A stretch of DNA of 64,000 nucleotides from Microthyrium microscopicum. Taxonomy: Eukaryota > Ascomycota > Dothideomycetes > Microthyriales > Microthyriaceae. The stretch is from positions 1,073,481 through 1,137,480 of the forward strand of contig MU004232.1 in the NCBI GenBank assembly GCA_010405405.1. Reading direction: 5' to 3'. Shown here piece by piece: positions 31,622 through 44,524 of this stretch. Under the pieces are notes generated by a model. It ran no database searches. It saw only the letters and a program-made list of their open reading frames with translations, and was not told the DNA's origin. A program made the translations under genes and the position numbers. The first letter of the stretch is position 1, and every line of letters begins with the position of its first letter.

Positions 31622-34600
31622 ATGTCTAGCAAGAGCAAGGAACACCAAGATGAAGTCGCAACCATCAACACCAACTCGTATAGCATCGTGTCCAAGAGAA
31701 GCGTTGAAAAGCTTTATTTTCCAGACGAGCAGTCATTTCTGGAAGCGTTTGTCCCCCATTTTAGGCGCCGCGCTCCTCTGATCAATCGAGGCTACTGGCT
31801 GAGGATGAAAGCCATCGAATATGCGGTAGAAGAATTTCTGAACGCGCCGACGGACAGACCCAAGGCTGTGATCAACCTTGGCTGCGGATATGACCCATTG
31901 CCATTCCGTATGCGTCAAAAGGGCTTGGGCAACGACGTTCTATTTGTTGATGTCGATTACATGGATCTCGTTCAACGCAAAGTTAAAATTGTCTTAGAGA
32001 ATCCCAAGTTTGGCCCATACATTTCTTCCAACAGGGAAATATGTAACGATGGCAAGCCAGTAGTGCTGCGTTCGGCTCAATACTGTGCTGTCGGTATAGA
32101 CCTTGGAGATGTTACCGCCTTATCCGATGTTTTCACGCGACTTGTTCCAGTAACCAAGCATGATATTCTCTTCGTCGCTGAGGTTTCCATCACTTACATG
32201 CCGCTTACTAAAGCAAATGAGTTGATCAGCTGGACGGCTACCTTTGAGCGGAGCAAATTCTGTGTCCTTGAGCAGTACTTGCCTGATGGACCTGAGCACC
32301 CCTTTGCGAGGACAATGCTTAATCACTTTGCAAAACAATCCGCTCCCATTCAGTCTGTTTCCAAATATCAGTCTCTTGAAGACCATAGATCACGTTTTAT
32401 GTCCCAGGGATACATGAATGTCACAGCTGATAGTCTATGGCATTTTTGGGAAGATCCAAGCAAACTCAGTTTGGCAGAAAAGACATATTTGGACACTGTG
32501 GAACCGTTTGACGAATGGGAAGAATTCATCCTTTTTGCTAGTCACTACTTCGTACTAGTAGCATCTAACAAGGTAATGGACACCTCGCGTCTCTCCAAGC
32601 CTTCGCCTGATGTTGTGGCTTCAAATATCGCAAAAGGACTCGAAGACCAATCGCTCGCATCACGGCGAGGTGCTTTCCTACTTTCTACGCACTTATCAAT
32701 AGATGATAAATTCTTGTCATCGAGCTCAGAAAAGATGAAAATAGTCACTTTCCAGAACTCTGCTTCCGCTCGAAGATTTGGGAGAGCGGTAAGTTTACCC
32801 TTCAAATCGGTTGCTGTTCTTGGTGGGATTCACGACTCTTCAACTTCCGAGTTCTACTCTACAGGAGTTCCATGTCACTTGCCTCTTATGCCTCGAGATA
32901 TTGTCGCTGGACACACAGTAACTAAACTGGGAGAAGGTTCGTTCTTGCTGGTCGGGGGACGATCTTCTCCATCAAAGGCTTCCTCATCTTGTTATCTCTT
33001 CGAGCCTCTTAGTAAAGCTTGGGTTCAGGTTCATGATATCAAACCAGCAAGGTATAGACACAATGCTGTCCCAATTATAGAAGGCTCCACTCGAGGTGAG
33101 TCTATGATCCTCTTTACTATCGCCGCTATATTTGAAAAGTTTGGGCGAAGCAAAGACCGGATGCTAACTACTGATTAGGTGTTCTCGTATTTGGTGGTCG
33201 TACTAGTACTGGTGAAGTGCTTGCAGATTGGCAACTGTGGTTGGATGGCTATGGCTGGTTCCATCTGAATCCCACAATGAATCACTTCATGTCTCTGCCA
33301 TCGAGGGACACCAGTTCACAAGGCCGATTCGCCGCCTCAATGCTCGCCACTGGAGCCGGTTCGGGAATCCTTATGGGCGGCCTAGACCAAGACAGCAGAA
33401 TCTGCCGCCATTCATTGAGGTGGACCGTAAAATTTGGCTCCACCGAGGAACAAGTACTCAAATACGGAGATCGTTTCCATTGGGGCCAAGTCGATATCAA
33501 CCTGGTAGTTCCCGATGCCGATGATAGGCATAGTCTACGAGCAAGAGTAGGAGCAAACCTCGTACAATCACATATTGGCCCACTTCTCATTGGAGGCGTC
33601 GCTCCAGAGGTTATTCCAAGCGCTTTAGAGGTTCTGAAGCTTGGAAAGGATGGATTCGACACGCGTGTCTCGATGTTTCCAACAAGCGGATCACCTCGTC
33701 CTTTACTTGTTGGAATAAGCGCAATCGATGTCGATCCTTATAACATTATTATCACTGGTGGTGGAGCTGTGTGTTTTTCATTTGGCGCATGTCTAAACAG
33801 CCATTGGTATCAGTTACACATTGACTCTGGAGTTGATTCTCCAGAGCCCTTGGAATTGCGCCAATTGAGCGACAAGGAGCTGTTGGTAGAATCAACTAAA
33901 AAGAAGACGGAACACACGTGGCAGCTCGTTCCAAAATATTGTATTCATGAATACCAGGCCGACAAGCTCACAGGTCTTTCGACTCCGGTATCCGAAAGCC
34001 TTGAACCTTGTGTCTTACGGGGTATGGATTTTGGACCTTGTTGCCAAAAATGGGATCTGGAATATCTGGAAAACAACATTGGTGTTGACACCAAATTGTC
34101 TATTCACAAGGGAACCTCTCGGAATCTGCTATTTCACCCCACGAAGAATTTTGTCTATGAGGTACAAACATTTAGCGAGTTCAAGAAAGAACTGGAAGCT
34201 CAATCCCATGTATACCTCCGATCATTAGCCCAAGTATCTCCTTTCCAGCAAGCAGCTTACTTGAGCCGCGATTTTCCAGATATCGCCAACGACTTTCAAA
34301 TCCCTCCAACTCTCAACGATCTCTTCAATCTCTCCTCACGTATTCACTCCTCCGTCCTAAGAATATCAGGGGACGTCGCAGTCTGGCTCCACTACGACGT
34401 CATGTCTAACTTCCTGTTCCAAGTCAGAGGATGCAAAACCGTCACACTTTTCTCTCCGACAGAAGCCACAGCGCTTGGCTTCGCTCCCGGGGCAACAGTG
34501 TCCACTCTACCCATCGAGACCATTGAGGCAAGAGCCTCGCCGAGTCCCACAGGACATGAGGTTCAGCAAGATTCTTCTTGTAATACGGTGACACTACATC

Positions 34601-35049
34601 CAGGGGACGTGCTCTTCATTCCCAGGTTTTGGCTTCATGCTACTCGACCTGCTGAGAGTAACCCGGAACCTTCTGTTGCTGTGAATGTGTTTTGGAGGGA
34701 TTTGCCACTTGCTGCATACGCGGCGGGACGCGATGTGTACGGGAGTCGGGACCTTGCAGTTTATGAGAATGGTCGCACTGCTGTTAAGCGTATTGCCGAT
34801 CATTTTAAGAAAGACTTGGGAAAAGATCCTGGCTTGTCTGGGCAGGATCTTGTCAGATTTCTGAGGGAGAAAAGAAAGCATAGTGGAACGGCTAATCACA
34901 AGAGTTGGAAAGAGTGCGAAAAGCTGAAGCAAAAGTTTGTGTCACTGCCAGACGATGTCGGCGCTTTCTATCTGCCTCGTCTTGCCCAGGAGCTTGAGCA
35001 GATATTGCAAGATATCAAACCTCATGAAAGCACTCCCGGGTCGCAATAA
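31622..35049 (+). CDS. PPM2: tRNA wybutosine-synthesizing protein 4 (Ppm2/TYW4)
   Basis: Two exons, 31622-33095 and 33179-35049 (83 nt intron), encode 1,114 residues. The N-terminal third is a leucine-carboxyl-methyltransferase-type SAM domain (PLINRGYWLRMKAIE, VINLGCGYDPLPFR). The middle is a Kelch-like propeller (repeated GG turns), and the C-terminus is a JmjC domain (VAVWLHYDVMSNFLFQVRG, PGDVLFIPRFWLHATRP with metal-binding His and Asp). TYW4 carries out the last methylation and methoxycarbonylation that finish wybutosine at position 37 of tRNA-Phe. The order and size match fungal Ppm2 and distinguish it from Ppm1, which has only the methyltransferase domain. Confidence 0.93.
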
Positions 35050-36555
35050 GTCACTATAACATTAAACAATCACCAACTTCGCATTCACTGTCAGAACCTA
35101 TGGATGCAAGCTTTGCGCTCTCGCCAGAACTTCATTTTGACCATTTCGACCATGAGATGTAGTTATTCCAATGACGAAATCTGGTGTCTGGACTTCATAC
35201 CACGTCAACCTGGTAAATCTGGGTTCTTTGTGGACCTAGCGGCATGATGCTTTTAAGGCAGGTACACGATGAGGAAGAAAATTTATGTCAACTCGCCATG
35301 TTCATAGCCGCAAGTGCGTGCCTTAAGTTACATGGTCTAGCTTGAGTGGACATTATGACTTTGTGTTCTCTTGGTTGAAAATCCTTCCAATCATTGACTT
35401 GCCTACAAATGCTGCGTAGCCATCTCAGGAACGGCACAATGGACATGATCAGTGCGTTGACAAGATTCTTCACCATGGCCATCCCTTACAACATGTTCAC
35501 ACGATGCAAATGGAGTAGTTGGAAAGCCAGAAAACGAGTATCACAGCATCAACGAGCATGCAGATTCCTCCTTTGTTCAAAATGCATATGTGAGCTTCGC
35601 GAATACGGGCGAATCTGAACAAATTACAGGAATTTTGCGGCATGTCGTTTGTATGGAAGATGTTAGCCATCAATCTTCATGGAAGAACGATGACAACTCA
35701 ACCGATGGACAAAATGACTGGCGTGCCCCAATCACGTCCAATGGCTCCCACCAACGCTTTCAAACAGCACATACTATAATTTCCATCAAAATCCATCGAT
35801 AGAGGTGGAACAAACGTAGTCCCTGGGAAATAAAGCACTCGATAACAAAGCGTGGCAGATGGAGCCATAGAAGTCGATGGGAGCACGCCAGTTATTTTGT
35901 CCTTCGGTTGACAACTTTATCTGCTATCTTCATTCTCTTTGAGAGCGACGAAAACCTCGAGCCGGTGATCAATCAGGCACCAGGTGCCGATAAGTAGTGG
36001 AACCGTCGCTAGCGAGCTGCATCTGCCTTCGATTTTGCATCAACTTTTTTGTTACACGACATAATTGAAAATGCTTGATTTTCAGATTGCCATGACTGGC
36101 AGTGGATCTTCAGATAGAAACACTTCGCTCGTGCTTCAACAACGTCAAAAGTGGCTGCTATATGGATCCTACACGTTTTCAAACGCCTCCAGGCAGCGAA
36201 CATATGAAACACTACACAGTACGATCACTACAGAAACTACTTCGTGTTGTCTGTATGTTTTCTGAACTACAAATGTCGTTGTATAGGCGACACGGCTAAG
36301 AACATGGCAGCCTGAGGACATATCTCCACATCTGCCGTTGATATAATGCTCAATCCGTACACTCACAGCTCGTGCTACTTCTCTGTGGCAATATCGGACG
36401 TCAACAAAGATAAACAAATTAGCATTATCCTGGCTAGACCTTAAACAGTGATCATTGAGGCCTCACCCACAGCATTATGGCATATAAGACGCCGGCTGTC
36501 TTTCAAATCTTGGCATCATATTGCTCGCAGTGATTTTGTCTCTCCTTTAGATTCG
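35050..36555. other. Intergenic, about 1.5 kb, with a MITE-like element
   Basis: Apart from the element at 35698-35911 I see no gene. The last part upstream of 36556 is the promoter and 5' leader of the multicopper oxidase gene. Confidence 0.45.
35698..35911. mobile_element. MITE-like element with 29 bp terminal inverted repeats
   Basis: The left end (35698-35726) begins TCAACCGATGGACAAAATGA. The right end (35883-35911), reverse-complemented, begins TCAACCGAAGGACAAAATAA, so 27 of 29 bases match. The complementarity continues less perfectly inward (both arms contain ATGGCTCC and ACGCTTT), making a long imperfect hairpin. The octamer TGACAACT stands at 35691-35698 and again at 35909-35916, overlapping the ends, and looks like an 8 bp target duplication of hAT type. 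There is no transposase, so it is non-autonomous. Its minus strand has the same core as MFS introns 5 and 8 (CTCCCATCG, TTC.ATGGC, ATCGAGTGCT, CCCA at the same spacing). Confidence 0.8.
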
Positions 36556-38712
36556 ATGTTCTCTTACAGGTGTTTGATCACTTCACTCAGCATACTTAAT
36601 TCCTTACCTCTCGTTCTATCCGCTGGATGGGCATCCCCCGAGTATCCAGCTGAACTTCTCTTCAATAGACCATTACCCATTCCACCCGTTAAGACTCCTC
36701 TCTACACGTTCACGAACAATGAAACAGGTGCACGGCTCGACTACTATGAAGTCCAAATCACTCCTTTCACCAAAACACAATACCCCAACCTTGGTCCGGC
36801 TCAGTTCATAGGATACGATGGCATGTTTCCAGGTCAGTTAACTCACAACCACCTCTGGCAAAGTCAGCTAACAAAATCCAGGTCCGACATTCAAAGCCTG
36901 TCAAGGTCGAGAATCAATCGTTCGTTTCATCAACGTGGCAAGCACATTGACGAGCTCAGTTCATCTTCATGGTTCCTATACTCGAGCTCCCTTTGACGGA
37001 TACGCCGATGACAAGATCCGTATTGGAGAGTACAAGGACTACTACTATCCCAACAAACAAAGTGCTCGCACTCTACATTACCACGATCATGTGGCCGATC
37101 ACACTGCTAAGAATGTTTACTATGGTCAGACAGGGATGTATATCATCGAGGACCCCGAAGAGCAGGCCCTCGGACTACCGAAGGGTAACTACGACATACC
37201 ATTGGCCATCATGGCTCGTCAGTATACCAGCAATGGCTCACTGTATGATCCAGAAGCCAATGGGGAGATCAGAAATCTATATGGTGACGTGAATGAAGTG
37301 TAAGTCTCTCATGTTGAGATGACCATGATCCCCTAACAGTTTTTATAGGAACGGACAGCCCTGGCCGTATCTCCAGGTTGAGCCTCGAAAGTATCGATTC
37401 CGTATTCTAGACTTGGGTATAAGTCGAACATATCTGCTGTATTTGACCGCAGATCAACAGCAAAGCCAAAGGATCAACATGACCATCGTAGGTTCAGATG
37501 CTGGACTTCTCGCATATCCAGTATCCACACAAGATCTTGGTATTTCTGTGGGGGAGCGATGGGAAGTCATTGTTGATTTTGCTCCTTTCAAGGGGCAAAA
37601 TGTCACTATGATGAATGTCCAAGGGATTGATCCTAGCTCTGATTATAATAGCACGGATAAAGTCATGCGTAAGTAGAGACTTTCTTTGGCTTTGAAGGGG
37701 GCGACTCTAACTTATTCAACGTAGGTTTCGTTGTCGGAAACACTGTAAAAAATGATGAAAACAACGGACCAATTCCCCAGAAGCTTCGCGAAGTGCCCTT
37801 CCCACCGAACAACAGTGTCGATGATCGGGAATTTCTGTTTGCCCTTGAAGGTGGAGAGTGGAAAATCAACGGCGTCACTTGGTAAGTTTCCGAGGATATA
37901 TTTCGCTTTATCACTAACACTGAGACAGGTCTGATATTCGAGAGCGACTCCTTGCCAGCCCCAAGCGAGGCTCTATCGAATCATGGACGTTCAGAAACGG
38001 AGACAGAGACGCGTGAGTCGAATAACACTCCCTTTCCTCAATAAACACTAACCTAATTTCTAGGTCACATCCGATCCACACCCACCTCATCGACTTTCAA
38101 GTAATATCCCGAACCAGTAGCTTCCGAGGCGTCCTGCCATATGAAGCCGCCGCTTTGAAAGATGTCGTTTGGCTAGCCCCTGGCGAAACTGTCCGTATGC
38201 TTGCGCGCTTCTCTCCCTGGCCAGGCGTATATATGTTTCACTGCCACAATCTGATCCACGAGGTATGTTCTCGACATTTTGTTAGTCTTGTACTAATCAT
38301 TATAAAGGACCATCAGATGCTGGTGGAGTTCAACGTCACCCAAGTCGAGGGTCTTGATCTTAATGAAACTGAGCTGTTCATCGACCCACTCGACCCACAA
38401 TATCGGCCGGTTGGGTATTCTGCAAGCGATCTTTCTGCTCGTATTGGTTCGTTTAGTCGAGAGGCTATCCGAGGCAAGGTGTCATTTTTGTTGACGAAGC
38501 ATGCTTATGGTACGTTTTGCTCCCGCTGCAATCTTCACTTATTCAGATCTTTCTATTGACACGTTATAGGAGATGTGAACAAAGTCGACGAGGCCCTCGA
38601 TGCCTATTGGCATACCAAGGCACAAGGAGAAGAAGCAGGATCAAGTGAACCGTCTGCTCTTCAGCGTCGCAACCTGTTAAATGGTTGGACCAATCGAATT
38701 AAGCAAGTGTAA
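36556..38712 (+). CDS. Secreted multicopper oxidase (bilirubin-oxidase/laccase-like)
   Basis: Eight exons: 36556-36832, 36882-37299, 37349-37668, 37725-37881, 37929-38012, 38064-38262, 38308-38509 and 38570-38712, encoding 599 residues. The N-terminus MFSYRCLITSLSILNSLPLV is a signal peptide. All four copper motifs are present: HLHG (about 120), HYHDH (about 157), HPIHTH (about 421) and HCHNLIHEDHQM (about 478-489). The last carries the type-1 Cys and an axial Met, as in bilirubin oxidase and CotA rather than basidiomycete laccases. Several N-glycosylation sites (NET, NGS, NMT, NVT) fit secretion. It oxidises phenols or similar donors and reduces oxygen to water. The physiological substrate is unknown. 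Confidence 0.9.
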
Positions 38713-38809
38713 TAACCCTTTCTGGAGGCTTTCTCTTTCAAAACACTCGATTTTGATACTTCAAGCTCTTTGAAGCGAATTGAATTTGAAATCTACTCAA
38801 TCATTTCTG

Positions 38810-39463
38810 TCATGAAATAAGTTCCAGACGATGACCATCCGCAACTTTGACAAGATGGAAGCTCGCCCATCCAGCTCGTGGCCAATCAACCTTGCCCTCA
38901 CCTGTCACATAGTCGCGAGTATCTCCATGTCCTACTAGCACAATATCTCTCCTTTCACCACCTTGGGCCTTGTATTTTTCCACTAGACTCGCTAAGTGAT
39001 TCCGAACCGCTTTCCCTCGCTCTGCCACCGTTTCCTCAGTATCAGCATAGAAACCTTCCTTCAGCATCCAAGTATCACTGAGCTCGGAAAAGTCCAGTCC
39101 AGCAAATTCTTTTTCCAGAATCTCGCGTTTAGATCCAACGTTACATGGCATGCCATTCGTTGGTTGAACTTGCTGATATATTTCAAATTGTGCTCCATTT
39201 TCGATGCCAGAAGCACCTCCTATTCTTGGTGATGTTCTATCAAGGATGTGACTGAATCCTCCCAGGGCTGTTTGAATAGTCCGCCGCAGAGGTGAAGTTA
39301 GAATGACTGCAACTTGATCGTGATAAGGGAATTTCTCTGCTAGTTCGGATATTTGTTGTTCTCCAAGAGCTGTTAGGGGTGGATCGTGCTGGGAACGGTC
39401 ATGTGTAACATTATGTTCCGACTGAGCATGGCGTACAAGATGAATTCTTGGTTCCATCTTCAA
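38810..39463 (-). CDS. Histidine phosphatase superfamily (phosphoglycerate mutase-like)
   Basis: An intronless 217-residue frame. It opens MKMEPRIHLVRHAQSEHN with the catalytic RHA/G loop, has LTALGEQQ and TSPLRRTIQTA (second conserved Arg), a mid-protein Glu-containing stretch, and VLVGHGDTRDYVTG with the second catalytic His. This is a small cytosolic phosphatase of the fungal PGAM-like group. The specific substrate is unknown. A second ATG two codons on could also serve. It is convergent with the multicopper oxidase, with a gap of about 100 bp. Confidence 0.88.
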   Translation of the reverse strand: MKMEPRIHLVRHAQSEHNVTHDRSQHDPPLTALGEQQISELAEKFPYHDQVAVILTSPLRRTIQTALGGFSHILDRTSPRIGGASGIENGAQFEIYQQVQPTNGMPCNVGSKREILEKEFAGLDFSELSDTWMLKEGFYADTEETVAERGKAVRNHLASLVEKYKAQGGERRDIVLVGHGDTRDYVTGEGKVDWPRAGWASFHLVKVADGHRLELIS

Positions 39464-40158
39464 TCCTTCTTGATTATGGATTCAGGTATTTTGCCTTTTT
39501 AGCGTCGCTTGTTTTGAAGTCGTCGTGAAGAGTACTCAGTTCGATTTGTATTTGAACTTGATGGCAATATTGGTTTTTGCGGTTGTAATTACTTCTATGA
39601 CAATTGTTGGAAAATGTTGTTTCAAGACTAAGATATAGCCTCAGAAGCAGCCGACCTCGCACCCCGAGCTGGCCGAGAGCGAGCCATGCAGACTAACGAC
39701 TTCCCTTGACTCCTGAGGGCAATTATTACTAAGCGATGGTCGCTACAACCATGAAAGCTTCTTGTCAACAACAACATACGATTTTCCCGCAGACAATTAA
39801 CCAGCTCGCCGTTCATTGATCGCGGGAATTATGGGCCATACTCATAGCATGCAATATCACAATTGCCAACGACAGACTCAGCCTGATAGAAATCTAAAGC
39901 ATATGTGAACCGCCAATCATAATCAAGAATGAGGAGGTGGCGCACGCCCCAATGGTCTGATATGGAACTACACTACTTAAAGCAGTTCTTAGCGAGCAGT
40001 ATTGTTGCATGCAGATACGAAGCAATCTTCTCCTCATTTCAGCCGACTGGTTCCTTTCTGAAGCTTTTGAGATACTCCCGGAGAAAATGCAAGGCCTTGT
40101 ACACCTCGAATTTAGGATGTGCCGTCGCCTCTGATAAGTCCATACACCAGCATCCATA
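39464..40158. other. Divergent intergenic region
   Basis: About 0.7 kb between the phosphatase gene and the STAND-like gene. I see nothing beyond promoter-type sequence. Confidence 0.4.
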
Positions 40159-43100
40159 ATGGATCCCCTATCCATTGTCAGCACTTCTCTTGCAATCTCA
40201 AAGCTTTGTGTGACGGTCGGCTGGGAATTAAAGACCTTCATTCAAGAAGCAAAGCAAGTTGGAAAGGGAATAGAGGCTCTCTATCAAGATGTACGCGGAT
40301 TCGAAACGATTCTGGACCAGCTGAAGGACATTTTTCAGGACCCCAAGGTGGGCACATCTCTCGATGGCGAAACGGGACATATCGGGAATCATTGGCGGGA
40401 TCTTCATTCGACCCTAGAAGATGCTGAAGAAACCCTTCAAGGCCTAGAGGCTACTGTTACGAAAATTAACAAGAGTAGTTCCATGCTAGACTTGACTCGG
40501 AAACATATACGATTGAAGGGATCCGCGGGAGAGATCTCGGTATATCAACAACGGATCAGGTCATACAAAGATACTATACAAGTATCCCTTCAAACAACCA
40601 TGCTGTAAGTAAAAGAAATCGGATTGTCCATATAAGCTAATTGGCATATTAGATGGTATCAGGTTTCTGCTAAGCAGTCATCCGATGTAGTGATTCCCGC
40701 ATTGGATGAGGTTCAGGCCGCTATCAGGAGCTTGGGATTGGATATGAATTCTCGTCTTGCTGCTATAGAAGACAATATGAAATCAGAACCATCGACTGGC
40801 CCAAGTGAGGACACTGACCAATCCTCGAGCCAAGAACAAGCAGAGGTAATCAAGAATATGAGAAACTGCCTGAGATCTGCAGCAACTGTAGTATCGTCCG
40901 CATCAACTGTTTATGTGCGCCGGCCTGGCAAGGACTATGAAACAGTTTACGGTTCGGACTTTGGAGATGTCTTTCCTCCTGAGCCTAGCGATATCATGCT
41001 AGACTGGATGTGAGTTGATCTCGTATAAGAACATTCCTCGTCATCTTGTTTGATATGCCCAATTGCTATTCTGCCAAAAATATTTTGCAGTAGAGATGCT
41101 TATCAGAGGACTTCAGCCGACCTTACTACTGCTGTGATTATATTTGCTAACAGACTTACAGTGAAACCAACAAAATCGCAGAAAATGAACAGGATTCTCC
41201 TGAAAATACCCCCTTGGCCGCGGCGACTCTGGAGAGTCACAGTACTCTTCTAGCACCCGCGGGTGAGTGGGATTCTGATGAAGAAGAAGAACTAGAGTTC
41301 ATCCAAGCTCTCTACCAGCAGGCACTAAGCAAACTTGATTCAGACCAATCAGTTGAAGCTGAAAGTTATCTTCAAAATTGCTTGCAACGCTTGTCACAAG
41401 AACAGTGGCCTCAGGGGATACCCGCATCGCTCAACTCTCTGCGAATTGATACAATGAGTGCTTTGATATCCATCTTCATTGCACAGAAGAAATGGTATGT
41501 TCTCTCATTCTCAGTCCGTCTATTGACTTTGATGCCATGGCCGCATTGAAGAGAGCTAAGAAGTGTTCCCAAACATGTATATGCTATATGCTAGCACGTG
41601 TCCTGCTACCCTAAAGTGCTTTTTCCTCCCCGAAGTGCGATTTGGTCTTGATTTATGGCACGAGATGCAAAGCCTTGTCTTTTCACCAGAAGGGCAATGG
41701 TACATAGTGTACTTCATATGGTCCACTGGTTCTCATGGCCCTCTCGAGTACTCTCATCGCTAACCATCGCTAGGGATGAAGCTCAAAAATTGCTGAAAAC
41801 AAAAATTGCAATCACTGCTTCATATCGCGAAGGCCGATATGATCAAAGTGTGCTCACTGATACGCTACTACTGTCAAAAGTGCTCAGGGACAAGGGTGAT
41901 CTTTCTGAGGCGCGTCTATATGGCAGACGAGCGTACAAGAGTTTTAAAAAACAAAAGCCATCGAATCGAGAAAACTGCATTGCTGCCTTGGAAAACCTCA
42001 TTCAAATATCCGACTTGGGCTCGCAACCGCGGGACGCAGACGCCTATCGAGCTGTACTTGACCATCACTATCTTTCTCGACCAGAAGTTAGGTCAAGCAG
42101 CGCAGGTGTCACAGGTGTTGAAAACACTAACAAAGCTCGAGTTGATGATCCATTCTCAGACCTCGGTTTCGATGATAGTACCATCACTTTGGGGTCTTCA
42201 CAAAGTCCGTCAAGCATGCGAGAAGGATATAAGCCTGCGGACCCACCGCACGATTGGGATACTGTATTCAAGACAGTTGATAAGGACCTTTCTGGCACAC
42301 CACCCACAGATGTCAAAAGTATAGAGTCCTCAGCCAAGACCGACGTAGGAGAGATGTTGAATGGTCTTGATTTTGATGACAATACTATTGATTTGGACTC
42401 CTCACGCTTCCAACCAGAAACCCAGCCACAGATTCAACGAGACTTATCTGGAACTCGGCGACGCACTATGAATTCTGGAGCTGATTCTGCCATTGACGAT
42501 CCAGAAGCTAGCCGTCGTGAACCGGTATCTACGAGATATCCACAAAGCCCCACGTAAGTGCGCCCTCTTCGAACAATCGATCATCATCCAATGTAATCAC
42601 ACTTCTTGTTCCGTCCTCGTTCAATGACCGCGTAGTGCTCTATGATTGACGCGAAGTTCGACGGGAAACTACCATAGAGTCATCATGCTATCTTGTCAGC
42701 GCTTGTTAGCTCGCCGAGACGAAGACAGTGCTAATTCATACCCTCACACTAAAAAGTCTTAGACAGGCACCCTCGCAACCTCAACAATCTCCTCACGAAC
42801 ACGCAGAAGAGGAAGAGAACATTCTCGTGGGAGGTGAAGAAGAGGAAAATATTCCTGCTCAAAATACTCAACAAGCTTACGAGATCACCCTGGTCCAAGC
42901 CGGTGAAACCATTGAAAACGGAGGCAAAAGGATTGTGGCTATCGCAATTCATCCGGCTAGTACCTTAATTGCCGTTGCAACAGATAATGGTGACATCAAA
43001 ATCTGGGACCGGTACACGCTGGGCGCATTACCTATCGCTAAAATCAAGCACAAGCTCGTAATAGGTATCTCTGTGCCTGCTACATTTCTTGCTTTCTCAC

Positions 43101-44127
43101 CAGATGGGAACTATTTGGCTACCGCAAGTAACGATGATCTCGTTGTGATGCTGTGGAATGTTACAACCTGGAAAGTGGCACATAAAATTAACGACCTCTG
43201 GTTCGATGTTCAAAGTTTAGCTTTTTCGACCACTGGCTCACACCTTGCATTTTCGGACCGTAGAAGAATCATAATATGGGACGTCAAAAAAGCTACTCGA
43301 TTACATACCGTAGCCATCAAGATGGCCAAGAGTATGGTCTTTGCAGCGGCCAGACACAACCCTCGCTCACTGAGTGATGGCCTCTTGGCTGCAACGGTGT
43401 CAGAAATATACCTTATACGCAACGGGTCGTACACCCGAATATGGAGCTTCCTTGCAAACACTGAAATCGGCATCATATCAATAGCAGTCTCGCCTGATAG
43501 CAGCATGATGGCATGCCTAAAACTTTGTCGACCCATGCTCTCCAATAATCGTATCGAGCTATACCGTGGAGTACTAGTATTCGATTTACTGGAAAGTCCA
43601 GCTCTCCAACAGAGCAGACTCAAAAATTGGCGGGAAGATATCACAGGCTCTGGCTCTCTATTAGCTGATTCAAAGAGGGGAGACCTGGCATTTTCACCTA
43701 AATTCCATGGTCTGATAGTAGCTAACATTAGAGACGAAGGTGTGGTCGAGTTTCATCCGCTGGATTCTAAAGGCTCAGAAAAGACAACAACAAAGATATC
43801 GGCAAAGCTGGATACAAAGTCTACAATGACTAGGCTGGTAGTTGCTTCAGACGGAACACTCGTGACGACACATGATGATGGCAGCATTAGGTGCTACACT
43901 CAACCAGATGGCATATTCGCAGGAACTCCTTCAAGCAGTGAGCATGATGATCCAATTTTGAAACAATTGTGTGGCATGGGATATCCACGCGACCTTGCGC
44001 AGACTGCCTTGGAAAAGGTTGACTACAACATTCAGAGAGTAAGTGGTCAATTATGAAACTTCTACACTTGACCTCATGGCTGACTTGGGCTTAGGCTGCG
44101 GAATACTTGGATACTCTACTGAAATAA
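40159..44127 (+). CDS. STAND-type N-terminal domain / TPR-like / WD40 / UBA protein
   Basis: Six exons proposed: 40159-40604, 40653-41009, 41162-41494, 41774-42553, 42763-44038 and 44095-44127, about 1,074 residues. Residues 1-250 begin MDPLSIVSTSLAISKLCVTV and form the helical fungal N-terminal domain seen on STAND/NLR-like proteins. Acidic linkers and TPR-like helices (SEARLYGRRAYKSFKKQ) follow. Residues about 640-1030 are WD40 repeats (VAIAIHPASTLIAVATDNGD, DDLVVMLWNVTTWK). The C-terminus LKQLCGMGYPRDLAQTAL, spliced onto AAEYLDTLLK, is a UBA domain. No NACHT/NB-ARC NTPase is seen. Introns of 152, 279 and 209 nt are long for this window and may hide small exons. A role in non-self response or ubiquitin-linked signalling is inference. 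Confidence 0.72.
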
Positions 44128-44524
44128 GAAGGCCACAGAGCTGGCTAGAAGGTGTACGAGATTCGGAACAGAAGATGAACCTCAGAAGATCCACCACTTT
44201 CAGTACGCTGCCTTCATGAGCAAGTGCGGAACCTTATCAAGCTTCCAACTTCAATATTGGCATATTGAGTACACAACAACGCACTAAGCATCTCCAAGAC
44301 CTCGATTAATGTAAAGTCCACAGCGCCTGTTAGCTCCATGCTTAGAAATCTTATCCACCATTATCTTGTCATTACATATGTGTTCGTGCTGAATTCTGAA
44401 AGATCAGCTTGCTAGTCCTCGAGCTTGCCTACAGTCCGAAAAGCACTCACATATAGGGTTATTCTCCTTCCGGTTTATACAGTAAGTCGAACATCCAACT
44501 TTCGAGCTAAAATAGTTCAATGTC
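44128..44524. other. Intergenic between convergent genes
   Basis: About 0.4 kb with 3' UTR sequence and no gene seen. Confidence 0.4.

Noticed and set aside
35698-35886. 62-codon frame matching the MITE-like element
   Set aside because: Its limits follow the hairpin element, not a gene. Inverted repeats often give such frames.
41050-41253. Possible extra exon in the 152 nt intron of the STAND-like gene
   Set aside because: An acceptor at 41090 would lead to a frame that stops, and closing it again needs a 28 nt intron, which is too short.
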